DNA from: Aphodosoma sp045658305
GTDB lineage: Bacteria; Bacteroidota; Bacteroidia; Bacteroidales; Paludibacteraceae
Reading direction: 5' to 3'
DNA: 41,866 bases
NCBI GenBank assembly: GCA_045658305.1
Contig: JAZOUT010000014.1
Location: forward strand, 1 to 41,866
Positions 26,489-35,143 of this stretch are shown in pieces (position 1 is the first letter of the stretch; the number at the start of each line of letters is the position of its first letter). The position numbers were made by a program, and so were the translations under genes. The notes under the pieces are model-generated. The model did no database searches and was not told the origin of the DNA. It worked only from the letters and a program-made list of their open reading frames with translations.

Positions 26489-29017
26489 TTACATAGTTGA
26501 CAACATACTTTCCAATTCTACTTCCGACGACACAAGCACTTCACGTGGCTTACTTCCACGAGCTGGACCTACTATACCAGCAACTTCCAATTGGTCCATA
26601 ATACGACCAGCACGATTGAACCCTATGTTATATTTACGTTGAATATAACTTGTCGAACCCATCTGGCTTGTAACCACAAAACGTGCAACCTCTTCAAAAT
26701 AAGGGTCGCATTTCGACAAATCAACGCCCGACAAATCTTTATTCTCGCCTTCTGGTATTGGTGGTTCTGGCAATTCGAATGGAGCAGGATAACCTTGTTG
26801 CTCGCTGATATATTCCACCACTTTTTCCACTTCAGGAGTATCAACAAACGCACATTGTACACGTATAGGAGAATCACTCTGCAAATAAAGCAAATCACCC
26901 TTACTAACAAGTTGCTCTGCCCCAGTTTGATCTAAAATAGTTCTAGAATCAATACCTGTTGCTACCTTAAATGCAATTCGTGTAGGAAAATTAGATCTAA
27001 TTACACCTGTAACAATGTTTACAGAAGGGCGTTGTGTTGCCAATATCATGTGCATACCAACGGCACGTGCCATTTGAGCAATACGTGCAATAGGAGTCTC
27101 CACCTCTTTGCCTGCAGTCATAATGAAATCACCAAACTCATCAATAATTATCACTATATAAGGTAAATATTTATGCCCTTTATATGGATTCAAACGGCGA
27201 TTGATAAATTTCTCGTTATACTCTTTGATATTACGCACTGAAGCATCCATCAACAATTTATAGCGGTCTTCCATCTCTTTCACAAGCGAATTGAGTGTCG
27301 AAATCACCAACGATGTATCTGTAATAACTGAAGATTCTGCATCTGGAATCTGAGCTAAAAAATGCTTATCTATTTTACGATATACACTAAGTTCAACCAT
27401 CTTAGGGTCAACCAACACAAATTTCAATTGCGAAGGGTGTTTTTTATAAAGCAAAGAGGTAATAATAGCATTCAAACCTACCGATTTACCTGTACCAGTA
27501 GTTCCTGCTACAAGCAAGTGAGGTGCCTTAGCCAAGTCGAACATAAATACCTCATTCGTAATCGTACGACCCAAAGCCACAGGCAATTCCATCTTCGACT
27601 CTTGGAATTTCTTAGAAGCGATAGTATCGCGCATTGATACAATTTTAGAGGTAGCATTTGGAACCTCAATACCAATAGTACCTTTACCTGGCATTGGTGC
27701 AATAATACGAATACCTTTAGCAGCTAATGAAAGCATAATATCCGCTTCTAAATTACGAATTTTAGAAATACGTATACCATCCTCAGGAACAATTTCATAC
27801 AATGTGATAGTAGGACCAATAGTCTCAAATATCTTCTTAACGCCGATACCAAAGTTTTTCAACGTAGTGATAATCTTAACACGATTAGCTTGTTTCTCCT
27901 CTTCCGACAATGTAATCACCTGATTAGGATACTCTTTCAACAAATCAAGCGTAGGATATTTGTAATACGACAAATCCAACGTAGGGTCGTAAGGCTCAAG
28001 ATTCTCCTCTACTCTCTCCTCCTCTTTTGCCTCCACCGATTCTATTTCAATACCAGTAGAATGCTCGCTCAATTTAGAAGAATCATCGGCAGACATAACA
28101 GATTTCTCTTCTACTTTATCCACTTCAACCTCTACAACTTCTACATTTTCTTCATCTAATTGCGCATTATCTGAAATCTCCACCTCCTCTGTCACACTTG
28201 CTTCTTCATCTGTAATCTGTTCTCTGTCATCTGTAATCTCTTCAATAACCTCTTCTTCTTCAATCTCAACTTGTTCAATCTCAATACCCTCTAATTCCTC
28301 ACTAAAATGCTCACCTAAGTTAGGGGAGCTGTCCGAAGGACTGAGGGGTATGTCAGTACCTAACTGCTCATTATCAACTGTACTTTCTACCTCTCCATTA
28401 TATCTCTTCTTACTAATAAACAAATTCTGCACTGCCGGAATAGTTGCCGAGAATGTAAATCCAGCGAATACTATAAACGAACCAAGTATAACGAAGAACG
28501 TACCTGGCAAACCTATATTAGAAATCAAGTAATCCGACAAATAAGCACCATACGCGCCACCAATATTGACAAACGATGTAGCCAACAAACCACCGAAGAA
28601 GAAATCCATCATCAACGGAGCCCATACTATGAATAGCAATGGAAACAAAATCCATTTCCACAAAGCATTCACCTCAACCCCCAACAAACGTATTGACATA
28701 GCAAATGCACTCAACAAAAGCGCAAATACCGACACACCAAAACATTCATTAATCAAATAGTTAGCCATCAACGCACCATTCACGCCAGTCCAATTCAACA
28801 CCTGACGTTTCATATCAGCGCGCGACACACCATCAGCCAACACAATACTTTGGTCAGCCCCGCCCGTAAAGAAAAACGACACCAAAGCCAACAACACATA
28901 TAGCGACACAAAAAACATCACTACCCCAAGTGCAAAATGAAAACGCTCATCTCGCAAAAACATCATAACCTTACTCGGTTTCTTCTCTTTCTTAACTTTA
29001 CTCTCTTTCTTAGCCAT
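26489..29017 (-). CDS. ftsK: DNA translocase FtsK
   Basis: This 842-residue protein has four or five N-terminal membrane helices (about 25-195), a long acidic low-complexity linker (about 210-350), then the motor: LVAGTTGTGKSVGLNAI (Walker A near 507), YIVIIIDEFGDFIM (Walker B near 626), ATQRPSVNIVTGVIRSNFPTRIAFKV-type motifs, and a C-terminal gamma winged helix (TSYIQRKYNIGFNRAGRIMDQLE) that reads orienting DNA sequences. It moves chromosome termini at division. The linker contains a REP-like element read in reverse (PLSPSDSSPNLGEHFSEE), an older degenerate copy (DDSSKLSEHSTGIEIES) and the word repeat DDREQITDEE. Confidence 0.95.
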   Translation of the reverse strand: MAKKESKVKKEKKPSKVMMFLRDERFHFALGVVMFFVSLYVLLALVSFFFTGGADQSIVLADGVSRADMKRQVLNWTGVNGALMANYLINECFGVSVFALLLSAFAMSIRLLGVEVNALWKWILFPLLFIVWAPLMMDFFFGGLLATSFVNIGGAYGAYLSDYLISNIGLPGTFFVILGSFIVFAGFTFSATIPAVQNLFISKKRYNGEVESTVDNEQLGTDIPLSPSDSSPNLGEHFSEELEGIEIEQVEIEEEEVIEEITDDREQITDEEASVTEEVEISDNAQLDEENVEVVEVEVDKVEEKSVMSADDSSKLSEHSTGIEIESVEAKEEERVEENLEPYDPTLDLSYYKYPTLDLLKEYPNQVITLSEEEKQANRVKIITTLKNFGIGVKKIFETIGPTITLYEIVPEDGIRISKIRNLEADIMLSLAAKGIRIIAPMPGKGTIGIEVPNATSKIVSMRDTIASKKFQESKMELPVALGRTITNEVFMFDLAKAPHLLVAGTTGTGKSVGLNAIITSLLYKKHPSQLKFVLVDPKMVELSVYRKIDKHFLAQIPDAESSVITDTSLVISTLNSLVKEMEDRYKLLMDASVRNIKEYNEKFINRRLNPYKGHKYLPYIVIIIDEFGDFIMTAGKEVETPIARIAQMARAVGMHMILATQRPSVNIVTGVIRSNFPTRIAFKVATGIDSRTILDQTGAEQLVSKGDLLYLQSDSPIRVQCAFVDTPEVEKVVEYISEQQGYPAPFELPEPPIPEGENKDLSGVDLSKCDPYFEEVARFVVTSQMGSTSYIQRKYNIGFNRAGRIMDQLEVAGIVGPARGSKPREVLVSSEVELESMLSTM
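28309..28353 (+). repeat. REP-like element R3, antisense in frame in ftsK
   Basis: On the plus strand, GCTCACCTAAGTTAGGGGAG is followed by hairpin 2 GTCCgaaGGAC and GAGGGGTATG. A degenerate relative with TAGAATGCTCGCTCAATTTA lies at about 28048-28085, so the linker probably grew by repeated insertion or duplication. Confidence 0.82.
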
Positions 29018-29101
29018 AAAAATAAATGTATATTATATAGTGTATAATAAAAGGGGAACTTCTTCAATTTAGCTAACACTCTTATTGCCCCACTAATCCT
29101 A

Positions 29102-29150
29102 TTGTCCCCCTAAATTAGGGGGACGAGGACGAAGTCCGGAGGGGGTATGT
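29102..29150 (+). repeat. REP-like element R4, in the ftsK leader
   Basis: GTCCCCCTAAATTAGGGGGA, hairpin 2 GGACgaaGTCC, tail GGAGGGGGTATGT. It lies between the ftsK promoter and start codon, so it would be part of the 5' UTR. Confidence 0.85.
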
Positions 29151-29192
29151 AAAACCCCTAATTCCTCATTTTCTCAAATTGTTTACAATTTG

Positions 29193-29200
29193 CAAAGTTA
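29193..29200 (-). promoter_or_regulatory. Likely ftsK promoter (-7 box)
   Basis: TAACTTTG on the minus strand, about 175 bp before the ftsK ATG, with the REP-like element R4 in the resulting leader. Confidence 0.55.
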
Positions 29201-29266
29201 CGAATTTATTTCCATATCACCATAAAATAATTCACTTTCAATTTACACAACTTATTCACAAAGTAG

Positions 29267-29304
29267 GGACACAGCATGCTGTGTCCTATCAACCGCAAGG
29301 TTGA
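29267..29304. repeat. Adjacent palindromes
   Basis: GGACACAGCATGCTGTGTCC (29267-29286) is a perfect 20-bp palindrome. TCAACCGCAAGGTTGA (29289-29304) follows after 2 bp as a 6-bp stem with a 4-nt loop. The pair looks like another dispersed palindromic repeat; no second copy is in the window. Confidence 0.75.
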
Positions 29305-29349
29305 ATAAAAACATAGACCCACAACTCAAGCGTCCGTTCGATCATAAAT

Positions 29350-29497
29350 AAAAAAAAGACCTCAAAGAGGTCGCACGTATAATAACCGCAGCGTGGTCGA
29401 GCAAAGCGAGCCACCTGCGGGCAGCAAAACACCATCCTACCCCTCCCCAAAACGAAGGCACACACAAACACAAAAAAATCGGCGAAGCCCAAAAGCC
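29350..29497 (-). ncRNA. Candidate structured transcript in the ftsK/OMP gap
   Basis: Read on the minus strand, three hairpins occur in series: AAATCGG...CCGATTT (29497-29476), CCGCAGGTGGCTCG...CGACCACGCTGCGG (29420-29386) and GACCTCTTTGAGGTC (29372-29358) followed by T7, a textbook terminator. The middle hairpin has about 11 pairs. A promoter was not found, so this may be the trailer of the gene at 29598-30320 rather than an independent RNA. The open frame 29289-29501 overlapping it looks non-protein. Confidence 0.4.
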
Positions 29498-29597
29498 CCA
29501 CCGATTTACTAATCTACAATCCATCAACCTCCCCTTCCTATTTGCATAAACACTTACTCACATCATCTCTAACCATCAATAATTCATCTCCTCATAA

Positions 29598-30320
29598 TCA
29601 AAACTTATAACTAATAGTCGCATTCACCGACCAATCAAAAAAACTACACACAATATACTCATATTGTGAAGAATAGCATCCATATTTCCAACAGTACCAC
29701 TCTATATCTCCTGCAAACAAACCAGAACCTGGACGAAAATCAAACTCTATTGTCATCGGAATAGCCAAATTTATCTCTAATCCCAAAATACCATTTAATC
29801 CCCAAACAAAAGTATCGCCATATCCATTATGAATCATATGACGATTTACACAATATTTATATCCAGAACTATTACCAGCATTCGCATACCCAAAAGTAGT
29901 TCCTCCACCTGCAAAAAAATCTAATCTACACGTCTTAAATGTTTTTATCGGCATCTGATACACCACATTAGGATTAAAATCGAAATTAGAAAAAATAGAT
30001 GAATAGCCATAACCCTTTAAAACATTATCCGTAATATCTACTTTCAAAGCCCAATTACCCTTAAAGAAATATTTATAAGCCAAACCATAAGAAGACCCTA
30101 CTGCTATACCCACACTATGAGTATAATCCTTTATTTCCTTTTGCTCTTTTTCTTTCTTCTCCTTTTTCTTTTTCTCTTTCTCCTTCTTCTCTTTCTCTAT
30201 TTTCTCTTCTTCTTTTATAACTGTTATCACCCCCACATTAACTTTTTGCGCATACAACTCAGACACATTTAGTATTGACGACGCATATACTAAAAGCAAT
30301 AAAAATACTATTCTTTTCAT
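29598..30320 (-). CDS. Outer-membrane beta-barrel protein with charged N-terminal tract
   Basis: This 240-residue protein has signal peptide MKRIVFLLLLVYASSILNVS and a Lys/Glu tract at about 38-64 made of KEKKEK-type repeats. The rest has alternating hydrophobic/aromatic strands typical of an 8-stranded barrel (YTHSVGIAVGSSYGLAYKYF, WALKVDITDNVL, LDFFAGGGTTFGYANAG, VWGLNGILGLEINLAIP) and a terminal aromatic SYKF. No specific family is recognised. It follows the lipoprotein gene by 6 bp in a two-gene unit behind RNA copy 2, suggesting an envelope role shared with that lipoprotein. Confidence 0.8.
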   Translation of the reverse strand: MKRIVFLLLLVYASSILNVSELYAQKVNVGVITVIKEEEKIEKEKKEKEKKKKEKKEKEQKEIKDYTHSVGIAVGSSYGLAYKYFFKGNWALKVDITDNVLKGYGYSSIFSNFDFNPNVVYQMPIKTFKTCRLDFFAGGGTTFGYANAGNSSGYKYCVNRHMIHNGYGDTFVWGLNGILGLEINLAIPMTIEFDFRPGSGLFAGDIEWYCWKYGCYSSQYEYIVCSFFDWSVNATISYKF

Positions 30321-30326
30321 ATCTCA

Positions 30327-30842
30327 TTATTTTTCAATAGTTTTTTCTGTAAATACCACATTAGATGGATTATCCAAATCAATTCCTTTATTTACAATAA
30401 CTTTGTAACCCTCTTTCACCAACTCAACATCCTCTTTCGTTGCATTTCTAAACTTTGTGTATTTCGCTGGATAACCAACAACTGTTATCTCCAAACGACC
30501 ATCTTTATTTGTAACAACATCTATTGTTGCCCCTATAATCAAGTCCGCATTATACTGACGTGCAGCCTTACACAACGCTATACGCTTAAAATTCGGAATT
30601 GCATCTATCACCCATCGTGTCACTTCAATATCCTTAAAAGCCTCCGTTTCAGTATATGTAATCTGATCTCCTATCACTTTCAAATCTGCAATCATAGGCG
30701 AAGTCATTATCATGTTTTGAGGCTCAAGATTCTCCGTCGACGACTCCATATAATCTATTCTCACACTCGTCTGCACCGTAGAACATGACACTAACGCCAA
30801 AACCGCCAATACACTCAAAATAAAAAGTTTAAACTTTTTCAT
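30327..30842 (-). CDS. Small lipoprotein of unknown function
   Basis: From the ATG at 30842 the product is 171 residues with lipoprotein signal MKKFKLFILSVLAVLALVSC (Cys at about 20). The mature part contains QNMIMTSPMIADLKVIGDQ, IPNFKRIALCKAARQYNADL and IIGATIDVVTNKDGRLEITV, a compact alpha/beta pattern seen in small Bacteroides lipoproteins of unknown role. A longer frame starting at 30872 would translate the conserved leader (MRPTRIRDFV) and is rejected because the same leader precedes an unrelated lipoprotein at 13590 without being translated. It is the first gene after RNA copy 2. Confidence 0.82.
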   Translation of the reverse strand: MKKFKLFILSVLAVLALVSCSTVQTSVRIDYMESSTENLEPQNMIMTSPMIADLKVIGDQITYTETEAFKDIEVTRWVIDAIPNFKRIALCKAARQYNADLIIGATIDVVTNKDGRLEITVVGYPAKYTKFRNATKEDVELVKEGYKVIVNKGIDLDNPSNVVFTEKTIEK

Positions 30843-30903
30843 AACAAAATCCCTAATTCGTGTCGGGCGCAACCTTTAATAATAAAATTATAAATTTAGA
30901 CAT
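30843..30903 (-). promoter_or_regulatory. Conserved leader between RNA copy 2 and lipoprotein start
   Basis: On the minus strand GGTTGCGCCCGACACGAATT is followed by AGGGATTTTGTT and the ATG. It differs from 13561-13589 at only a few bases over the first 24 positions. Confidence 0.6.
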
Positions 30904-31113
30904 AAAAAAAAGCGAGAACTTAACTTTCTCGCTGATTGTAGGTATTTGGCGTGACCTCGGATATACGAATAAGTTAAGCCCACGCTGTCATATACAACGA
31001 TAGGCATTTCTTAACTCATTCTTTCATATCCTAAAATCGCCAAATTTTACAATCAGAAAGAACAAAGCAAAAATGCTTTAACAAAACCACCTGAGAACTC
31101 TACTCAGTGTAAC
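30904..31113 (-). ncRNA. Structured RNA, copy 2 (Bacteroidales-1-like / possible 6S-like)
   Basis: Same architecture as copy 1, on the other strand. Helices in plus coordinates: CTGAG/CTCAG hairpin 31091-31107; TACAATCA 31048-31055 with TGATTGTA 30933-30940; CGCCAAAT 31038-31045 with ATTTGGCG 30944-30951; ATATCC 31026-31031 with GGATAT 30959-30964; terminator 30911-30933 followed by T7 on the minus strand. Relative to copy 1 the pairs CCAAG:CTTGG, TAATGTTA:TAACATTA and GGCTG:CAGCC have all changed in a compensatory way, while the internal-loop strands ATTTTA and AGGTCA and the strand ACTTATTCGT are kept. This is strong evidence for a functional fold. Confidence 0.75.
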
Positions 31114-31119
31114 ATGATG

Positions 31120-31150
31120 CAAAGGTAGAAATTATTTTTCAAATATACAA
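31120..31150 (-). promoter_or_regulatory. Promoter of structured RNA copy 2
   Basis: TACCTTTG (31127-31120 on the minus strand) with TTG (31150-31148) 20 bp upstream. Confidence 0.72.
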
Positions 31151-31204
31151 CTACAATATCAATAATTTTTCATAATTTTGTATTCCCAAAAAACACCACA
31201 TAAA

Positions 31205-31389
31205 TATACACTCTCATTGTGTATTATTTTACCCAACCCTCAAGCAAGGTGCAAGCAACCTGCAAGCAAGAAAACCGCCATTTTAACGAAAACAAAAGAA
31301 ATTACATTTATTTTGTTGAGTGTTAGGCGGTTCACGAACAAAAAGTAAGTAAACCACCAAAAACCGACACACACTCACAGTGTGTATTT
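31205..31389. repeat. MITE-like element, copy C (longest)
   Basis: Left end ATACACTCTCATTGTGTATT, right end ACACACTCACAGTGTGTATT. The interior carries CAAGCAAGGTGCAAGCAACC and TGCAAGCAAGAAAACCGCC, matching copy B over about 26 bp. About 80 extra bp bounded by ACCGCC and GGCGGT distinguish it from B, possibly a nested insertion. It lies just upstream of nth. Confidence 0.72.
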
Positions 31390-31412
31390 ACATACAAAAA
31401 CAACCTCAAATT

Positions 31413-32051
31413 ATGACCCAAAAAAAACGATACAACGGCGTACTACAATATTTCATTGACACTAACGCTAACGACAAACCTGAACTAATCTATCGCGACG
31501 AATTTTCACTCCTCGTTGCTGTGATTCTCAGCGCACAATGCACCGATAAACGCGTAAATATGGTTACGCCAGCCCTCATTGATGCCTACCCTACAGCCCA
31601 AGCCATGGCAAATGCAACGATTGACGAAATATACGAATACATCAAATCCGTGTCGTACCCAAACGCAAAGGCACGCCATTTGCAAGGTATGGCACAGGCG
31701 CTTGTCGAACGCTTCAACGGCATAGTTCCCTCTACTACCGACGAACTAACCACCCTGCCTGGCGTAGGTCGCAAAACTGCCAACGTCATCACAGCCGTCT
31801 GCTTCGGACAACCAACCATGGCAGTGGATACTCACGTATTTCGTGTAGCCAACCGCATCGGACTTACCAACAACAGCAAAACCCCACTCGAAACCGAAAA
31901 AACTCTCATCCGCCATATTCCCCAAGACCTCGTGCCACGCGCTCACCATTGGCTCATACTTCATGGTCGCTACGTATGCACAGCACGCTCACCTAAATGC
32001 TCAGAATGTGGTATAAACAAGTTTTGCAAGTACTTTTTACAACAAAAATAG
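31413..32051 (+). CDS. nth: Endonuclease III
   Basis: From the ATG at 31413 this is a 212-residue base-excision repair glycosylase/AP lyase of standard size. LPGVGRKTANVI contains the helix-hairpin-helix and catalytic Lys (about 120), AVDTHVFRVANR the catalytic Asp (about 138), and Cys 189, 196, 199 and 205 (C-x6-C-x2-C-x5-C) bind the 4Fe-4S cluster. A frame extension to 31380 lies inside MITE copy C and was rejected. Confidence 0.96.
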   Translation: MTQKKRYNGVLQYFIDTNANDKPELIYRDEFSLLVAVILSAQCTDKRVNMVTPALIDAYPTAQAMANATIDEIYEYIKSVSYPNAKARHLQGMAQALVERFNGIVPSTTDELTTLPGVGRKTANVITAVCFGQPTMAVDTHVFRVANRIGLTNNSKTPLETEKTLIRHIPQDLVPRAHHWLILHGRYVCTARSPKCSECGINKFCKYFLQQK

Positions 32052-32071
32052 GATTTATAAAATTATTTTCC

Positions 32072-32079
32072 TACCTTTG
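32072..32079 (+). promoter_or_regulatory. ktrB promoter (-7 box)
   Basis: TACCTTTG followed by CAAA, about 170 bp upstream of ktrB; the leader would contain element E copy 2. Confidence 0.55.
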
Positions 32080-32137
32080 CAAACTAAAATCAATATAGTC
32101 AAAATCCGAATGGCAACTACCAACTATTGACTGTTGA

Positions 32138-32214
32138 CTTTTTGCGATAAGCGAGGGCAGAGTCAAGTTTGCTTGAACTATGCCGAGCGGGCAAAAATCA
32201 TGAGCGAAGCGAAT
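32138..32214. repeat. Dispersed palindromic element E, copy 2
   Basis: Starts CTTTTTGCGATAAGCGAGGG, has a central TCAAGTTTGCTTGA hairpin and ends GGGCAAAAATCATGAGCGAA. The word TTGACTGTTGAC flanks it on both sides (32117-32137 and 32216-32240). Confidence 0.75.
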
Positions 32215-32248
32215 AATGTTGACCGTTGACTGTTGACAATAAAACACC

Positions 32249-34114
32249 ATGAAAGAACGAATTATAGGCTTATACAAATCAATCATCATGCGATTGCAAC
32301 TAACGCTATCGCCTATAATTTCATGGTTATTAAAAGCTGTATCAATAATAAATGCGCTGACATCTGTCATTGTTATAGCAATTCTCATCTATGCGCTCGG
32401 CTTTCCTATTCCGTTCGACAAAGCCATTCCACTACCTCTATTTCTTTTTTCTTTCTATTTTTTCTTCTGCGAATATACATTCAATTTCATCAAACACGTA
32501 AAATCGCACATAAAACCCAACAATACAAAATATAAAAAAAAGAAACGAATCAACCCTATATTCGTCATCTTGTATGGCATAATAATATCATTTTCAATTA
32601 TATGGCTATTACCTACCGAATGGCTCGAGCGCTACTCATCGCTATTCACAATCCTACGCCACAACTACCTCATGATTGCCATCGTTGCCATCGAGGCTCT
32701 ACTAAAAATATCAGCCGTAATAACCCACTCTCTATCTACTAAAATATCACCAAGTTGGATTATGGTTGGTAGTTTCTTAGCTATGATTTTTGCAGGCACA
32801 GGACTGTTATTACTACCTCGAGCCACCGTCAGCGGAATATCATTCTTCGATGCCCTATTCACTGCCACAAGTGCCGTATGCGTAACAGGACTCACAACCA
32901 TTGACGTAGCCACCACATTTACTACCGCAGGACACATCATCATCCTCTTTCTCATACAATTAGGTGGTATCGGTATCATGACCTTCACCTCATTCTTCGG
33001 ATTAATGTTTGCAGGTCGTCATCCATCGCAAAACAAAATGCTAATCAAAGACCTCATCGACCCCGACAATAGCGTTTCACAGATATTCACCACTCTACGC
33101 AATATCATATTCATCACCATAGCAATCGAACTCCTTGGCGCACTCTTCATCTATGAAGCAATGGGCGATTACACTCTATATGGCGCATTCGTAGCCATAT
33201 TCCACTCCATATCAGCATTTTGCAATGCAGGCTTCTCTACTCTCGAAACAGGATTATTCCACCCCGATTTCCGCAACAACTACCTACTACTTAATTCTCT
33301 ATCGTGGTTAATCATTCTTGGTGGCATCGGCTTCCCTATCCTATTTAACCTCTGGCAATGGATAAAAAATAAAACACAAAAAATAATCTACAAACTACAA
33401 AAACGCTCTCAATTCTCAACTCTCAATTCTCAACTCTCAATTCTCAGTTCCAACACTGTCATTGCCTTAATAATGACTATCATATTAGTCGTAGGCGGTA
33501 CTATTATATTCTTCATAACAGAATACAATAGCGTACTTAACGACGACACATCGTTCTTCGGCAAACTATCCACATCATTCTTCCTTGCCACTGTACCACG
33601 TACCGCTGGATTCTCTTCATTCAGTATGGGCTCTTTAACTAATATCTCGGTCGTTATCATGATTCTATACATGTGGATTGGAGGTTCACCAATGTCAACT
33701 GCCGGAGGTATCAAAACCACAACTTTTGCTATAGCTCTACTCAACGTAATCAACACCTTACGAGGTCGCGACCATATCGAAATCCGCCGACGCACCATAG
33801 CCAAACAATCTATCAACCGAGCGTTTATCATCATATTTTCATCTCTCGTAGTTGTAGCATTTGGCGTTGTCGTTCTATCTATATTCGAACCACAACTACC
33901 TACTCAATATGCTATTTTCGAAGTAGTTTCGGCATTCTCTACCGTAGGTCTCTCACTCAACCTCACACCCGACTTAACATTTATAAGCAAAATCACAATA
34001 CTCATCGTAATGTTCATCGGACGCCTTGGCACCATCACCATCCTCTCTTGCTTCATCTCCAACAAAGGCACCCAATTCTATCAATACCCTACCGAACACA
34101 TTCCTATTAGTTAA
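32249..34114 (+). CDS. ktrB: K+ uptake channel subunit KtrB/TrkH
   Basis: This 621-residue membrane protein has about 150 extra N-terminal residues with four helices before the channel core. The core has the four P-loop filters: AVCVTGLTT (about 210), FCNAGFST (about 323), PRTAGFSS (about 451) and SAFSTVGLS (about 563). It conducts K+ inward, with Na+ or proton coupling depending on the system, under control of the KtrA subunit encoded next. An in-frame word repeat (RSQFSTLNSQLSILSS, about 387-402) sits in the loop before a helix, facing the cytosol if the topology holds. Confidence 0.93.
   Translation: MKERIIGLYKSIIMRLQLTLSPIISWLLKAVSIINALTSVIVIAILIYALGFPIPFDKAIPLPLFLFSFYFFFCEYTFNFIKHVKSHIKPNNTKYKKKKRINPIFVILYGIIISFSIIWLLPTEWLERYSSLFTILRHNYLMIAIVAIEALLKISAVITHSLSTKISPSWIMVGSFLAMIFAGTGLLLLPRATVSGISFFDALFTATSAVCVTGLTTIDVATTFTTAGHIIILFLIQLGGIGIMTFTSFFGLMFAGRHPSQNKMLIKDLIDPDNSVSQIFTTLRNIIFITIAIELLGALFIYEAMGDYTLYGAFVAIFHSISAFCNAGFSTLETGLFHPDFRNNYLLLNSLSWLIILGGIGFPILFNLWQWIKNKTQKIIYKLQKRSQFSTLNSQLSILSSNTVIALIMTIILVVGGTIIFFITEYNSVLNDDTSFFGKLSTSFFLATVPRTAGFSSFSMGSLTNISVVIMILYMWIGGSPMSTAGGIKTTTFAIALLNVINTLRGRDHIEIRRRTIAKQSINRAFIIIFSSLVVVAFGVVVLSIFEPQLPTQYAIFEVVSAFSTVGLSLNLTPDLTFISKITILIVMFIGRLGTITILSCFISNKGTQFYQYPTEHIPIS
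33406..33446. repeat. Word repeat in frame in ktrB
   Basis: CTCTCAATTCTCAACTCTCA repeated onward as ATTCTCAACTCTCAATTCTC: the same CTCAA-type word as in the AddB-like gene and mfd. Confidence 0.8.
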
Positions 34115-34157
34115 TACACAATACAAAAACTAACACCGACAGGTCTGTCATTCTTTT

Positions 34158-34186
34158 GCTGAGATACACCGCAGGTGTAGCAAAGC
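34158..34186. other. Hairpin between ktrB and ktrA
   Basis: GCT-gaga-TACACC-gca-GGTGTA-gcaa-AGC forms a nested stem. A short palindrome GACAGGTCTGTC precedes it (34138-34149). There is no T tract, so it is not a clear terminator; it could set relative expression of the two subunits. Confidence 0.45.
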
Positions 34187-34246
34187 ATATGTAAAAAGAA
34201 AATATGTTCTTTTGTCATTATGTCTAAAAGAAAAAATCAAATCAAT

Positions 34247-34936
34247 ATGAATTATCTAATAATAGGTTTAGGCAATTTTGGCGTAGCTCTCGCTACACGC
34301 CTTACTACTATGGGTCACGACGTTACTGGCGTTGATGCCGATATGCGTGTTGTAGAAGAATATAAATCACAGATTACCACAACTATGTGCGTCAATATCA
34401 TCGACCAAGTAGCAATTAAATCACTACCACTCGATGATACCGACGTAGTCATCGTGTCGCTCGGCAACCATATAGGCGAATCAATTGTAATCGTATCACT
34501 CCTCAAACAAGCAGGTGTCAAACACATCGTAGCTCGTGCAGTCAATCCAATGCATCGTACTATATTAGAAACAATAGGAGTTGACGAAGTCATCGAACCC
34601 GAAAAAACCACTGCCGACATTTGGTCATACTCTGCCGAAGCCGAAAAAATCAAAGGCATATACCTCATCGATCACGAGCACCAAATCCTCGAATGTCAAA
34701 TACCCGAAATTCTTAAAGGACAAAGCCTCTCTGAAGCTAATATAGAAGAGACATTCAACGTAAAACTCATTGCCGTAAAACGCCGTCGCACAAAATTCAA
34801 CTTCCTCGGCTCTCGCGAATTAGAATACGAAGTCGTAAACACCACCGACGAACCCGACTATCGTTTCTCTGCCAACGACCAAATCGTCATCTATAGCTCT
34901 ACTCGCGAACTCGACCGCTTCAAAAAACAACTTTAA
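34247..34936 (+). CDS. ktrA: K+ uptake regulatory subunit KtrA/TrkA
   Basis: From the ATG at 34247 the product has 229 residues: an RCK_N Rossmann domain starting MNYLIIGLGNFGVALA (GxGxxG), VDADMRVVEE as the acidic end of beta 2, and an RCK_C domain (LIDHEHQILECQIPE...DQIVIYSS). It binds ATP/ADP or NAD(H) and gates KtrB on the cytoplasmic face. An alternative start at 34220 would add MSKRKNQIN; the family normally starts right at the first beta strand, so 34247 is preferred without strong ribosome-site evidence. Confidence 0.93.
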   Translation: MNYLIIGLGNFGVALATRLTTMGHDVTGVDADMRVVEEYKSQITTTMCVNIIDQVAIKSLPLDDTDVVIVSLGNHIGESIVIVSLLKQAGVKHIVARAVNPMHRTILETIGVDEVIEPEKTTADIWSYSAEAEKIKGIYLIDHEHQILECQIPEILKGQSLSEANIEETFNVKLIAVKRRRTKFNFLGSRELEYEVVNTTDEPDYRFSANDQIVIYSSTRELDRFKKQL

Positions 34937-35030
34937 TCAATTTACAATGCACAATGCTTAATGCACAATTAACCATTCGGCATCAATCAATATAAATACC
35001 ACATGGGTGTTCCGTGTATTCTATAAAGCG

Positions 35031-35062
35031 ATTTTTGCGAAGCAAAAGAGCGAATACTAAAA
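35031..35062. repeat. Deleted palindromic element E, copy 3
   Basis: CGATTTTTGCGAAGC followed by AAAAGAGCGAATACTAAAA keeps only the ends of element E. The word TTCCGTGTATTC flanks on the left (35009-35020) and TTCCGTAAATTCCGTGCATT plus CCGTGTGC on the right (35079-35105). Confidence 0.55.
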
Positions 35063-35143
35063 TGATTAGTAATATTTTCCGTAAATTCCGTGCATTCCGT
35101 GTGCAATAAAAATATATCGAATTCACGTTGAAATAAAAAAACT

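Noticed and set aside
29289..29501. 70-codon open frame on the minus strand
   Set aside because: It spans hairpins and palindromes with improbable composition; more likely structured non-coding DNA.
29648..29668. ACAATATACTCATATTGTG resembling a MITE end
   Set aside because: It lies in the coding region of the outer-membrane protein and lacks a partner end and interior motif.
30843..30872. Longer start for the lipoprotein at 30842
   Set aside because: It would place ten charged residues before the signal peptide and translate a leader that is conserved as DNA/RNA.
31380..31412. Upstream start for nth
   Set aside because: The added residues are encoded by the right end of MITE-like copy C.
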